Below, one piece after another: positions 6,654 through 14,702 of a DNA stretch of 55,419 bases. The number at the start of each line of letters is the position of its first letter. Positions within the stretch are counted from its first letter, which is position 1. The stretch is from the NCBI RefSeq assembly GCF_013778455.1, contig NZ_JACEHE010000040.1, positions 1-55,419 on the forward strand, given 5' to 3'. The DNA comes from Streptomyces himalayensis subsp. himalayensis. Its GTDB lineage: Bacteria > Actinomycetota > Actinomycetes > Streptomycetales > Streptomycetaceae. Under the pieces are notes generated by a model. It was not told the origin of the DNA and did no database searches. It was given only the letters and a program-made list of their open reading frames with translations. The position numbers were made by a program, and so were the translations under genes.

Positions 6654-8279
6654 GTGCATCCGCCCCGTACCGAGGCCGTCCCCGTAGCCGCCGCGGCGGA
6701 GTCCGCACTCCCCGAGCCGGAGGCGGAGTCCGCGCTCCTCGGCCCCGAGGCGGAGGCCGCATTCGCCGACGAGCTGCGCGCCGTACGCCCCGGCCTGCTG
6801 ACGCCGTACGCCGCCGAGCTGCCCGGCGCCCGGGCGTCCGTCCTCACCCGGCTGTGGCGTGGTCTGGTGTACGAGCCGCTGCCGTGGATCACGCGTCGGG
6901 AGCCGGGACGTGACGGCCTGACCCTCCATCTTGCCGACGGCCGCCGTCTGCACGGCCCGCACGCGGACCCGTACGTCACCACCGCGTACGCCACCGAAGT
7001 GGACCTCGACGGCACGGCGTACGACAGCGCGGCCCGCCTCATGACGGCGCTCGCCGTCCCGGGGGCCGCGGCCTTCGCCGTCGAACTGCAGAACAGCGCC
7101 GCATCCTTGGCCCTGTCCCGCGCCAACCAGCCACCGGACGACGGCACCTGGCCGAGCACCGCGTGGCGGTGGGAACAGCGGATCGTCGACGGCCACCCGT
7201 ACCACCCGAACTGCCGCTCCCGTCCCGGCTTCACGGTGGCCGAGCAACTCGCATACGCACCGGAGCACCGGCCCCTGGTGGCGCTGAACCTGGCATCCCT
7301 GCACGCGGACGACTGCCTGGTGACGGGCGAGTGGCCGGACCGGCTGCGGGACGGGGACCGCTTCCTGGTCCCGGTGCACCCATGGCAGGTGGCGCACGTG
7401 CTCGGGACCCCGTCCACCGGCCGAGGAGCGGGCCACGAGAAGATCATGGCCCATCCCCTGATGTCCCTGCGGACGCTCGCCCCTGCCGCTGCCCCCCTCG
7501 ACGGCACACCGCACATCAAGACGGCCGTCAGCGCCCGCCTGACCTCCTCCGTCCGCGACATCTCGGTCTATTCGATCGCGACGTCCGAGACGGTCTCAGC
7601 CCTCGTGGACACACTGGCCGCGCGCCTGGACGGCCTGCTGCACATCACGCGCACGCTGGGCGCGGTGACGGCCGACTCCCCCGACCTGGCGGCCGTACTG
7701 CGCGAGTCCCCGGAGACATACGCACCCCCGGAATCGGGCGAACGCGTCATCCCCGTGGCCGCCCTCGCCACGACCTCGCTGCCCCGATCCCCCGCCTGGC
7801 TGGCCGACTTCACCCGCCTGGCCCTCACGGTCTGTCTGCGCCTGCTCGACCTCGGCGTGGCCCTGGAGGCACACGGCCAGAACCTCCTCGTGGTCCTGTC
7901 CCCCGCCAACGCCCCGGTCCGCCTCGTCTACCGCGACCTGGCAGACATCCGTATCAGCCCGGCCCGCCTGGCCCGCCACGGCATCCCGGCCCCGCCCCTC
8001 ACCGGCCGCCTGGTCACCGACGACGACACGGCCCTGCGCCGCAAGCTCTTCGGCTCCCTCATCACAGGCACCCTCGGCGCGACAGCGGGCTCGGCCTCCG
8101 CCCTGCGCCAGGCCCTCTCCACCGTCGTACGGGACCTTCCGCGGACCCCCGACCTCGACGCACTACTCACGGAGCCACTGCCGACGAAGGCGCTGACGCT
8201 GATGCGGTTGTCCCTGGAGACGCCGGGGGACATCTGGACGACGGTGCCGAATCCTCTGGGCGCTCATCATCGGCCCTGA
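6654..8279 (+). CDS. IucA/IucC family (NIS) siderophore synthetase
   Basis: A 541-residue second NIS synthetase, shorter than its divergent partner. Motifs seen are GHPYHPNCRSRPGF, VHPWQ, KTAVSARLTSSVRD, LEAHGQNLLV and YRDLADIRI. The lysine of the usual GHPxHPxxKxR motif is replaced here (NCRSR), which may alter ATP or carboxylate handling. The start is the GTG at 6654, with GAGGAG at 6641-6646 and a 7-bp spacer; an upstream in-frame ATG at 6624 lacks a ribosome site. Two different synthetases usually work in sequence on one carboxylate scaffold such as citrate. With no lysine or ornithine hydroxylase nearby, the building blocks must come from elsewhere. Confidence 0.87.
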   Translation: MHPPRTEAVPVAAAAESALPEPEAESALLGPEAEAAFADELRAVRPGLLTPYAAELPGARASVLTRLWRGLVYEPLPWITRREPGRDGLTLHLADGRRLHGPHADPYVTTAYATEVDLDGTAYDSAARLMTALAVPGAAAFAVELQNSAASLALSRANQPPDDGTWPSTAWRWEQRIVDGHPYHPNCRSRPGFTVAEQLAYAPEHRPLVALNLASLHADDCLVTGEWPDRLRDGDRFLVPVHPWQVAHVLGTPSTGRGAGHEKIMAHPLMSLRTLAPAAAPLDGTPHIKTAVSARLTSSVRDISVYSIATSETVSALVDTLAARLDGLLHITRTLGAVTADSPDLAAVLRESPETYAPPESGERVIPVAALATTSLPRSPAWLADFTRLALTVCLRLLDLGVALEAHGQNLLVVLSPANAPVRLVYRDLADIRISPARLARHGIPAPPLTGRLVTDDDTALRRKLFGSLITGTLGATAGSASALRQALSTVVRDLPRTPDLDALLTEPLPTKALTLMRLSLETPGDIWTTVPNPLGAHHRP

Positions 8280-8621
8280 CATGATGCGCTGCGCACCACT
8301 CACCGTGGTGATCACGGACTTCATCCTCAAGCTCCGGCATGAGAGCAGGCAAACGCCGTATCCGCTGGAGATCCGCCGCCTGGTCGACGTGTTGTCGCGG
8401 TAACAGAACGGGTTCCTGGATGAAACACAGGGACGCCAGGCTGACTTCATCGCGCATGGCGCCCACATCGATGGAGCACATGCCAGCCCACGGCGCCGGC
8501 CCCACCAACGGGTCCGCTGACGACCGTGCCCGCGGACCTCTGCGTGCCCGCGGTGGGGGTGCAGGGGCGGTGACTGCACCTCGTACGACACCACTCCGAC
8601 GTACACAGGAGTACTGCCGCG
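8280..8621. other. 342-bp intergenic stretch, no gene recognised
   Basis: Short open frames exist on both strands (for example 8339-8629 plus and 8167-8508 minus), but none has a ribosome site, a family motif or convincing codon use, and they overlap each other. It may be a decayed gene remnant. The last 40 bases supply the promoter and leader of the dioxygenase gene (ribosome-like AGGAG near 8608). Confidence 0.5.
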
Positions 8622-9632
8622 ATGAGTGACGTCACGACGTCCGCCGTTTCCCAACCGACGTACAGCCTCGCCGAACTCGACAAGGAGTCCCGCATGGGCG
8701 GGCCCGGCATCGAGAACACGGCCCGGGAGATCCGCCGGATCGACCTCTCCGACTTCGAGGCCCGCAAGGCCGAGATCACCGAGGAGCTGTGGGCGGCGGC
8801 CACGGAGATCGGATTCTTCCAGCTGGTGAACCACGGCATGGACCAGGCCCTGGTGGAGGACGCCTTCGCGAACGCCGAGCGCTTTTTCGCGCTGTCCGAG
8901 GACCACAAGGCCCGGCACGCGTTGAAGAAGGGCCTCAACTCCGGATGGGAGTCCATGACGCAGGTCAGGCCGTCCATCGGGACAGCGGACCAGAAGGAGT
9001 CGTATCAGCTCACCAGGCCCCATATGGAGGGGCTCTGGCCCGACGACGTACTGCCAGGATTCCGGCCCCGGGCACTCGACTTCGAAGCGCGCTGCCGCGA
9101 GGTGGCGATGCGGGTCCTGTCCTGTTTCGCCGACAAGCTCGGCTTCGACAGCGACTTCTTCACCCGCGCCCACGACCCTGCGAGCGCGCAGTACCAGTCC
9201 ACCCTGCGGATGCTGCACTACTTCGCGATCCCGGAGGACGCCGAACTCGACCCCGATGTGTGGCGGGCCGGCGCGCACACGGACTTCGACTGTCTGACGC
9301 TGCTCTTTCAGCGTGACGGGCAAGGCGGGCTGCAGGTGTGCCCGGGAAGGGAGGCCGAGGCCCAGGAGTGGACTCCCGTGGTGCCCTCAGCCGACGTCAT
9401 CACCTGCAACATCGGCGACATGCTGATGCGGTGGAGCGACGACCGGCTTCCGTCCAACTTCCACCGGGTCACGTCACCGGGTCCCGGCGAGGACCGGGGT
9501 GCGCGCTACAGCATCGCCTTCTTCGCCCAGGCCGACCGTGACGTGGTGATCGAGGGGCCGGAGAGCCGGTATCCGCCGATCACGGCCGAGCAGTACATCC
9601 AGCAGCGCATCGCCGCCAACTTCGCACGATAG
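8622..9632 (+). CDS. 2-oxoglutarate/Fe(II) oxygenase, isopenicillin-N-synthase-like family
   Basis: A 336-residue non-haem iron oxygenase with the DIOX_N region followed by the double-stranded beta-helix. The iron triad is visible as H219-T-D221 (AHTDFD) and H281 (NFHRV); the cosubstrate-binding arginine is R295 in the RYS motif. The family includes isopenicillin N synthase, plant hormone oxygenases and fungal thymine-7-hydroxylase. It ends ten bases before an NCS2 nucleobase permease gene in the same direction. That suggests the substrate is an imported purine or pyrimidine; this is inference. No beta-lactam genes are nearby, so isopenicillin N synthase activity is unlikely. Confidence 0.88.
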   Translation: MSDVTTSAVSQPTYSLAELDKESRMGGPGIENTAREIRRIDLSDFEARKAEITEELWAAATEIGFFQLVNHGMDQALVEDAFANAERFFALSEDHKARHALKKGLNSGWESMTQVRPSIGTADQKESYQLTRPHMEGLWPDDVLPGFRPRALDFEARCREVAMRVLSCFADKLGFDSDFFTRAHDPASAQYQSTLRMLHYFAIPEDAELDPDVWRAGAHTDFDCLTLLFQRDGQGGLQVCPGREAEAQEWTPVVPSADVITCNIGDMLMRWSDDRLPSNFHRVTSPGPGEDRGARYSIAFFAQADRDVVIEGPESRYPPITAEQYIQQRIAANFAR

Positions 9633-9641
9633 GGGACTGTT

Positions 9642-11003
9642 GTGATGAGGTCCGCAAAGCGGCAGGCGCCGTTCGGGCGCCTCGCGGTGCTCGGTCTCCA
9701 GCACGTGCTGGTGATGTACACGGGCTGTGTCACGGTGCCGCTCGTCTTCGGTGCGGCTGCCGGGCTCGATGCCTCGACCATTGCTCTGCTCATCAACGCG
9801 GACCTGCTGGTCGCGGGCGTTGTCACCATGATCCAGGGCGCGGGCGTCGGGCGCCTGCTCGGCGTCCGCATGCCCGTGATGGCCGGTGCCGCCTTCACGG
9901 CCGTGACGCCGATGATCCTGATCGCGGGAGAGTACGGGCTCCAGGCGGTGTATGGCTCGATGCTCGCCGCCGGCGTCTTCGGCCTGCTCGTCGCCTGGCC
10001 GTTCGCCAAAGCCGCCCGCTTCTTCCCGCCGCTGGTCAGCGGTGTTGTGATCACGGTGGTCGGTCTGGCGCTGATCGGCGTCGGCGTCAATCTCGTCGTC
10101 GGCAACGACCCCGAGGCATCGGACCACGCGGCGCCGTCCCGCCTCGCCGTCGCCGCTTTCGTCGTCGTCGTGATTCTGCTGGTGGCGAGGTTCGGCCGGG
10201 GTTTTGTGGCCCAGACCGGCGTCCTTCTGGGGCTGTTGGCCGGCACGGCGGTCGCGGTACCGCTCGGTCTGGTGGACCTGTCCGCCGCCCGCGGTGCCGA
10301 CTGGATCGGGCTGACCGCTCCGTTCCACTTCGGCGCCCCAGAGTTCCCGCCGGTCGCGGTCATCTCCATGTGTGTCGTGATGCTGGTTCTGTTCGCCGAG
10401 TCGACTGCGGACCTGATCGCGGTCGCGGAACTCACCGGAAAGGAACTGACGACCGCCGACATGGCACGCGGCCTGGCCGCCGACGGGCTGTCCGGGGTGC
10501 TCGGCGGGGTGATGAACGCCTTCATCGACACGATCTTCGCCCAGAACGTCGGTCTGGTGTCGATGACCCGGGTGCGCAGCCGTCACGTGGCCACCGTCGC
10601 GGGCGCCATCCTTGTCGCCCTCGGACTGGTCCCCAAGCTGGGAGCGGTGGTGGCCGGGCTTCCCGAACCGGTCGTGGGTGCGGCGGCACTGGTCATGTTC
10701 GCCACCGTCGCCGCAGTCGGCATCCGCACACTGCGGAAGGTCGAGTTCGAGGGAACGCACAACCTGCTGATCGTCGCCGTGTCGATCGGCGTGGGCATGG
10801 CCCCCGACGTGGCACCGGACCTCTACTCCCGCTTTCCCGACAGTGTGGGAATCGTGTTGAGCTCACCGGTGACGAGCGCGACCCTGATCGCCTTCGGGCT
10901 GAACCTGGCCTTCAACCGCAACCGCCCGGCACACACGGCCGACGACGGGGCCGGGACACCGACCCGGCCGACGTCCACCGCACCCGCGGGCTACACCACC
11001 TAG
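9642..11003 (+). CDS. NCS2 family nucleobase (xanthine/uracil) permease
   Basis: A 453-residue polytopic membrane protein with about 14 hydrophobic segments. It has the NCS2 signature region near residue 300 (QNVGLVSMTRVRSR) and a conserved acidic/Gln helix before it (FAESTADLIAV). It should import a purine or pyrimidine base with protons. The start is GTG 9642 or ATG 9645; AGGGG at 9631-9635 suits either. It is coupled to the oxygenase upstream. The stop codon TAG lies inside the left arm of an inverted-repeat element, so the last residues may have been set by that insertion. Confidence 0.9.
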   Translation: MMRSAKRQAPFGRLAVLGLQHVLVMYTGCVTVPLVFGAAAGLDASTIALLINADLLVAGVVTMIQGAGVGRLLGVRMPVMAGAAFTAVTPMILIAGEYGLQAVYGSMLAAGVFGLLVAWPFAKAARFFPPLVSGVVITVVGLALIGVGVNLVVGNDPEASDHAAPSRLAVAAFVVVVILLVARFGRGFVAQTGVLLGLLAGTAVAVPLGLVDLSAARGADWIGLTAPFHFGAPEFPPVAVISMCVVMLVLFAESTADLIAVAELTGKELTTADMARGLAADGLSGVLGGVMNAFIDTIFAQNVGLVSMTRVRSRHVATVAGAILVALGLVPKLGAVVAGLPEPVVGAAALVMFATVAAVGIRTLRKVEFEGTHNLLIVAVSIGVGMAPDVAPDLYSRFPDSVGIVLSSPVTSATLIAFGLNLAFNRNRPAHTADDGAGTPTRPTSTAPAGYTT

Positions 11004-11072
11004 GCCCTGTCGTCAAACTCCCGCCTGCCCCGCGCTTCGGGCGGACGACGGGAGTTTGACGACAGGGCCTAG
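11000..11072. repeat. 24-bp inverted-repeat intergenic element (hairpin)
   Basis: Perfect 24-bp arms (11000-11023 and 11049-11072) enclose 25 bp. The arm contains GGCCCTGTCGTCAAACTCCC, a sequence I recognise as recurring at gene ends in many Streptomyces genomes. It sits exactly on the permease stop codon. It would act as a strong terminator and looks like a small mobile palindromic (REP/MITE-like) repeat. Spurious short frames inside such elements end in residues like GPVVKLP. Confidence 0.75.
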
Positions 11073-11218
11073 CGCGTGTACCGGGGCGGCACTGTGCCAC
11101 GAAGCCGGGGATCCCCGGGGCCGACGGCGCGGGTCGATGCGGGCGCGCACGATGGCGCGAGCCGCCGCGTGTGCGCCCGCGCGCCACCTCCGGTACCGAC
11201 TGCCTGGGAGGCTCAGGC

Positions 11219-11914
11219 TCACCCTTCCCGCAGCCACTTCGCCAAGGCGCTGTCCCCCAGCACCTCGACCCGCCCCTCACGAACGCCGTCCGACAGGGTC
11301 AAGGTGCCTTCGCTCACCGCGATGCACGTCTCCGCATCCAGGCGCAGACGGGCGTCAGGGGTCTGGGGGGCAGGGCCTTCGCCGTAGGGCGGGGAATCCG
11401 CGCTGCCCGAATCCGCGCTGTCCGACCGGCGCTTCCCGGTGCCCGACAGGGACTCCGAGGCGCCCACCCGTACATGGAACTCGCCCTCCTCGAGGCGGAC
11501 CTCGACCACGCCCGGGTCGCCGCCCAGCGCTTCGAGACGGCGCAGCAAGGGAAGCGCGAACCAGTGGGCCCGCACCGCGTCCGTGGATCGGCGTTCCTCC
11601 AGCGCGGGCGCGCCCCACTCGCCCAGCGCCTGCAGGACGGGCAGCAACTCACGTCCCCGTCGGGTGAGTTCGTATACGTATGCCGCGCCGGGTGGAGCCA
11701 GTCGGCGGCGCGTCGTCAGCCCGTCGCGTTCCATGTCCCGCAGCCGGGACGCCAGTACGTCGGTGCTGACACCGGGCAGGTCCGCGTGCAGGTCGGTGTA
11801 GCGTCGCGGGCCGGCCAGCAGTTCCCGGACGATCAGGAGGGTCCAGCGGTCACCGACGGCGTCGAGGGCCCGGGCGGCGGGACAGTACTGGTCGTAGCTT
11901 CGGCGCGGTGACAT
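11219..11914 (-). CDS. HxlR-family transcriptional regulator
   Basis: A 231-residue regulator with an N-terminal winged-helix HxlR domain. It begins with the characteristic cysteine near residue 8 (DQYCPAARALDAVGDRWTLLI) and continues through YTDLHADLPGVSTDVLASRLRD. A C-terminal extension of about 120 residues is longer than in minimal HxlR proteins and may form an SCP2-like effector domain. The ATG at 11912-11914 is chosen because the domain starts there; ATG 11932 is possible. Neither has a clear ribosome site. It is divergent from the aminotransferase gene with a shared palindrome between them, so control of itself and alaA is likely. Confidence 0.85.
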   Translation of the reverse strand: MSPRRSYDQYCPAARALDAVGDRWTLLIVRELLAGPRRYTDLHADLPGVSTDVLASRLRDMERDGLTTRRRLAPPGAAYVYELTRRGRELLPVLQALGEWGAPALEERRSTDAVRAHWFALPLLRRLEALGGDPGVVEVRLEEGEFHVRVGASESLSGTGKRRSDSADSGSADSPPYGEGPAPQTPDARLRLDAETCIAVSEGTLTLSDGVREGRVEVLGDSALAKWLREG

Positions 11915-11945
11915 GCGACGCAGTCTAGACATGTTGTTGGACTTT

Positions 11946-11961
11946 CCAAGTGCCCACTTGG
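11946..11961. promoter_or_regulatory. Palindromic operator between the HxlR and aminotransferase genes
   Basis: A perfect inverted repeat CCAAGTG-CC-CACTTGG lies between the divergent starts, 32 bp from the HxlR ATG and 40 bp from the aminotransferase ATG. It is the natural candidate binding site for the neighbouring HxlR dimer. Confidence 0.6.
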
Positions 11962-12000
11962 TAAAACCAAGCAACACACGAACCAGAGGGGCGGCAGCGC

Positions 12001-13209
12001 ATGGAGTTCCGGCAGTCGAGCAAGCTCAGCGACGTCTGTTACGAGATCCGGGGCCCGGTCATCGAGCACGCCAACGCGCTGGAGGAGGCCGGGCACAGCG
12101 TGCTGCGCCTCAACACCGGCAACCCCGCGCTCTTCGGGTTCGAGGCGCCGGAGGAGATCGTCCAGGACATGATCCGGATGCTGCCCCAGGCGCACGGCTA
12201 CACGGACTCGCGCGGCATCCTCTCCGCCCGGCGCGCCGTGGCCCAGCGCTACCAGGCGCTCGGCCTCGACGTCGGCGTGGACGACGTGTTCCTCGGCAAC
12301 GGCGTGTCCGAGCTCGTCTCGATGGCCGTCCAGGCGCTCCTGGAAGACGGCGACGAAGTCCTCATCCCGGCCCCCGACTTCCCGCTCTGGACGGCGGTCA
12401 CCACGCTCGCCGGCGGCAAGGCGGTCCACTACATCTGCGACGAGTCCGCCGACTGGTACCCGGACCTCGACGACATGGCCTCGAAGATCACCGACCGCAC
12501 CAAGGCCGTCGTCATCATCAACCCCAACAACCCGACCGGCGCGGTCTATCCGAAGGAGATCATCGAGGGCATCCTCGACCTGGCCCGCCGCCACGGCCTC
12601 ATGGTCTTCGCGGACGAGATCTACGACCAGATCCTCTACGACGACGCCATGCACCACTCGGCCGCCGCCCTTGCCCCGGATCTGGTGGTCCTCACCTTCT
12701 GCGGGCTGTCGAAGACGTACCGCGTGGCGGGTTTCCGCTCGGGGTGGCTGGTCGTGACTGGCCCGCAGCAGCACGCCAAGGACTACCTGGAGGGCCTGAC
12801 CATGCTGGCCTCCATGCGGCTGTGCCCCAACGCGCCCGCCCAGTACGCCATCCAGGCCGCGCTCGGCGGCCGCCAGTCCATCCACGAACTCACCGCGCCC
12901 GGCGGCCGGCTGCACGAACAGCGCAACCGCGCCTGGGAGAAGCTCAACGAGATCCCCGGCGTCTCCTGTGTCAAACCGAAGGGCAGCCTCTACGCGTTCC
13001 CCCGGCTGGACCCGAAGGTCTACGCCATTCACGACGACGAGAAGTTCGTCCTGGACCTGCTGCTGCGTGAGAAGATCCAGGTCGTCCAGGGCACGGGCTT
13101 CAACTGGCCGCGCCCGGACCACTTCCGCATCCTGACCCTGCCGTACGCCGACGACCTGGACGCGGCGATCAGCCGCATCGGACGCTTTCTGAGCGGGTAC
13201 CGGCAGTAG
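12001..13209 (+). CDS. alaA: Pyridoxal-phosphate aminotransferase (AlaA-like glutamate-pyruvate)
   Basis: A 402-residue class I/II fold-type-I aminotransferase. Characteristic features are the N-terminal LNTGNPALFGF, the NPNNPTGA motif, the cofactor aspartate in FADEIYDQI, the Schiff-base lysine in GLSKTYRVAGFRSGW and the carboxylate-binding arginine near the C-terminus (FRILTLP). Length and motif spelling match E. coli AlaA (YfbQ), which interconverts alanine/2-oxoglutarate and pyruvate/glutamate. The ATG at 12001 follows AGAGGGGCGGC. It is divergent from the HxlR regulator; substrate preference could be broader than alanine. Confidence 0.88.
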   Translation: MEFRQSSKLSDVCYEIRGPVIEHANALEEAGHSVLRLNTGNPALFGFEAPEEIVQDMIRMLPQAHGYTDSRGILSARRAVAQRYQALGLDVGVDDVFLGNGVSELVSMAVQALLEDGDEVLIPAPDFPLWTAVTTLAGGKAVHYICDESADWYPDLDDMASKITDRTKAVVIINPNNPTGAVYPKEIIEGILDLARRHGLMVFADEIYDQILYDDAMHHSAAALAPDLVVLTFCGLSKTYRVAGFRSGWLVVTGPQQHAKDYLEGLTMLASMRLCPNAPAQYAIQAALGGRQSIHELTAPGGRLHEQRNRAWEKLNEIPGVSCVKPKGSLYAFPRLDPKVYAIHDDEKFVLDLLLREKIQVVQGTGFNWPRPDHFRILTLPYADDLDAAISRIGRFLSGYRQ

Positions 13210-13289
13210 CCTCGGTGATGATCGGTCGGGCACCTCAGCTGCACGCCGAGGGCCGGCCCGGCTCGTACCGACAGAACAGGATCGCGAAC

Positions 13290-13889
13290 ATGGGTGATCT
13301 GCTCCTTGTCCGCCATGGGGAGACCGAGTGGTCGCGCTCGGGGCAGCACACCAGCTGGACCGACATTCCCCTTACCGACAACGGCAGGGAGCAGGCCCGC
13401 CGGCTGGGGCCGCTGCTCGCCTCGTACCGGATCGAGGCCGTGTTCGTCAGCCCGATGAAGCGCGCCCGGGAGACGGCTCAGCTCGCGGGTCTGCACGAGG
13501 CGCGGATCGATCCGGATCTGTGCGAGTGGGACTACGGCGGCTACGAGGGCATGACGACCCCCGAGATCCAGGGCACCCGGCCCGACTGGTTTCTGTTCAC
13601 CGACGGGGTCGTGCCCGGCCCGGACGGGCACCCGGGCGAGAGCCCGGAGCAGATCGGTGCGCGGGCCAACCGGATGCTGGCCAAGGTGGACGCGGCCCTC
13701 GCCGACTGCGAGGGCAATGTCGCCGTGGTGGCCCACTCCCACTTTCTGCGGGTACTGACCGCGCGGCGGCTGGGGCTGCCGCCGTCCGGTGGTGCCCTGT
13801 TCCAGATCGCGACGGGGACGCTGTGCCGGCTGGGCACGGAACACGGGCGCCCTGTCGTGGCCGCCTGGAATGTCAGACCCCAGTCGTAG
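13290..13889 (+). CDS. Histidine phosphatase (phosphoglycerate-mutase-like)
   Basis: A 199-residue branch-2 type histidine phosphatase. The catalytic phospho-histidine is in LLVRHGETEW at the N-terminus. The second arginine is in SPMKRARETAQ, the acid in CEWDYGGYEG, and the second histidine in VVAHSHFLRVL. The protein is a small-molecule acid phosphatase; substrate cannot be told from sequence. ATG 13290 is preferred because the fold begins there, although the frame is open from 13215. Confidence 0.88.
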   Translation: MGDLLLVRHGETEWSRSGQHTSWTDIPLTDNGREQARRLGPLLASYRIEAVFVSPMKRARETAQLAGLHEARIDPDLCEWDYGGYEGMTTPEIQGTRPDWFLFTDGVVPGPDGHPGESPEQIGARANRMLAKVDAALADCEGNVAVVAHSHFLRVLTARRLGLPPSGGALFQIATGTLCRLGTEHGRPVVAAWNVRPQS

Positions 13890-13956
13890 GCTCCAGAAGC
13901 CGGGGGCACCTGGTGGGGGCCGGGGGCGGGTGCCGTATGACAGGGAGGTGGTGGCT

Positions 13957-14595
13957 GTGGCGCGACCGCCGACTGCCGTGCAGCGGCGCATCATTCAGGC
14001 TGCCGATCCCGTGACCGGGCGCATCCAGGGCACGGCGGCGCAGCTCACGGGCCTGGTGCGGCTGCGGCTGGCCTTCCGGCACCCGCGGCCGCCGCACGAC
14101 TACTTCCTGACGGCTGCCGGCCACCGGCTGCGCGAGCAGCCGGAGACGCCGGACCGAGCTGACGAGCCGACGCCCGTTCCGGAGCAGAAACCTGGCGTGT
14201 TCGCCGCACGGCTCGGCGGCGAGGAGGCGCCCGAGGGCGGCGGACAGGCCCGGATCCATGAGGTCCGCAGCGCCTGGCAGGGGCTGATCGAAATGCGCCG
14301 GATCACCAATCCGGACGGCTCGACCGACCGACCCTGCGGCTGGGAGCGCGCACATCTGGTGCCGGCCGCCGCGCTGGCCCTGGAGGCGGCGGGCTGCCGG
14401 CCCGCGACTCCGGACGGCGAGGGCTACCGCGTGACCAGCACCCCGCAACCGGAGGCGGTCGGCGTACGCCATCCCGCCCCCGAGGGCCGCCGGGCCTGCG
14501 CGGCCGCACTGGAACAGGCCGGCTGGCAGGTCGGCGAGTACACGGAACCGCGCACGGGCGCCCGCTATCTGCTGGCGTCACCGCGGCGCGCGTAA
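13957..14595 (+). CDS. Conserved hypothetical protein
   Basis: A 212-residue protein that I do not recognise. It is arginine- and proline-rich and has no signal peptide or membrane segment. The N-terminal third (RIIQAADPVTGRIQGTAAQLTGLVRLRLAFRH region) and C-terminal segment are compact, while residues 50-80 look disordered. GTG 13957 follows AGGGAGG (13942-13948) with an 8-bp spacer; upstream starts overlap the phosphatase gene. It lies 67 bp after the phosphatase and may be co-transcribed. Confidence 0.6.
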   Translation: MARPPTAVQRRIIQAADPVTGRIQGTAAQLTGLVRLRLAFRHPRPPHDYFLTAAGHRLREQPETPDRADEPTPVPEQKPGVFAARLGGEEAPEGGGQARIHEVRSAWQGLIEMRRITNPDGSTDRPCGWERAHLVPAAALALEAAGCRPATPDGEGYRVTSTPQPEAVGVRHPAPEGRRACAAALEQAGWQVGEYTEPRTGARYLLASPRRA

Positions 14596-14702
14596 GTGCC
14601 GGGCAGCCCGTCCCACTACGGGAACGGCTCACATTCGGGACGGCTGTACGGTACAAAAAGATGGGTAAGCAAGCGCTCAGCCTCGTCTCTGACAGGGCCG
14701 CG

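Noticed and set aside
8280..8621. Remnant gene between synthetase and oxygenase
   Set aside because: Short frames on both strands show no recognisable motif, so no pseudogene is called.
8622..9632. Isopenicillin N synthase of a beta-lactam cluster
   Set aside because: No ACV synthetase or other beta-lactam genes; the neighbouring gene is a nucleobase permease.
11013..11237. Minus-strand 74-residue protein ending near the permease
   Set aside because: It runs through the inverted-repeat element and overlaps no known family.
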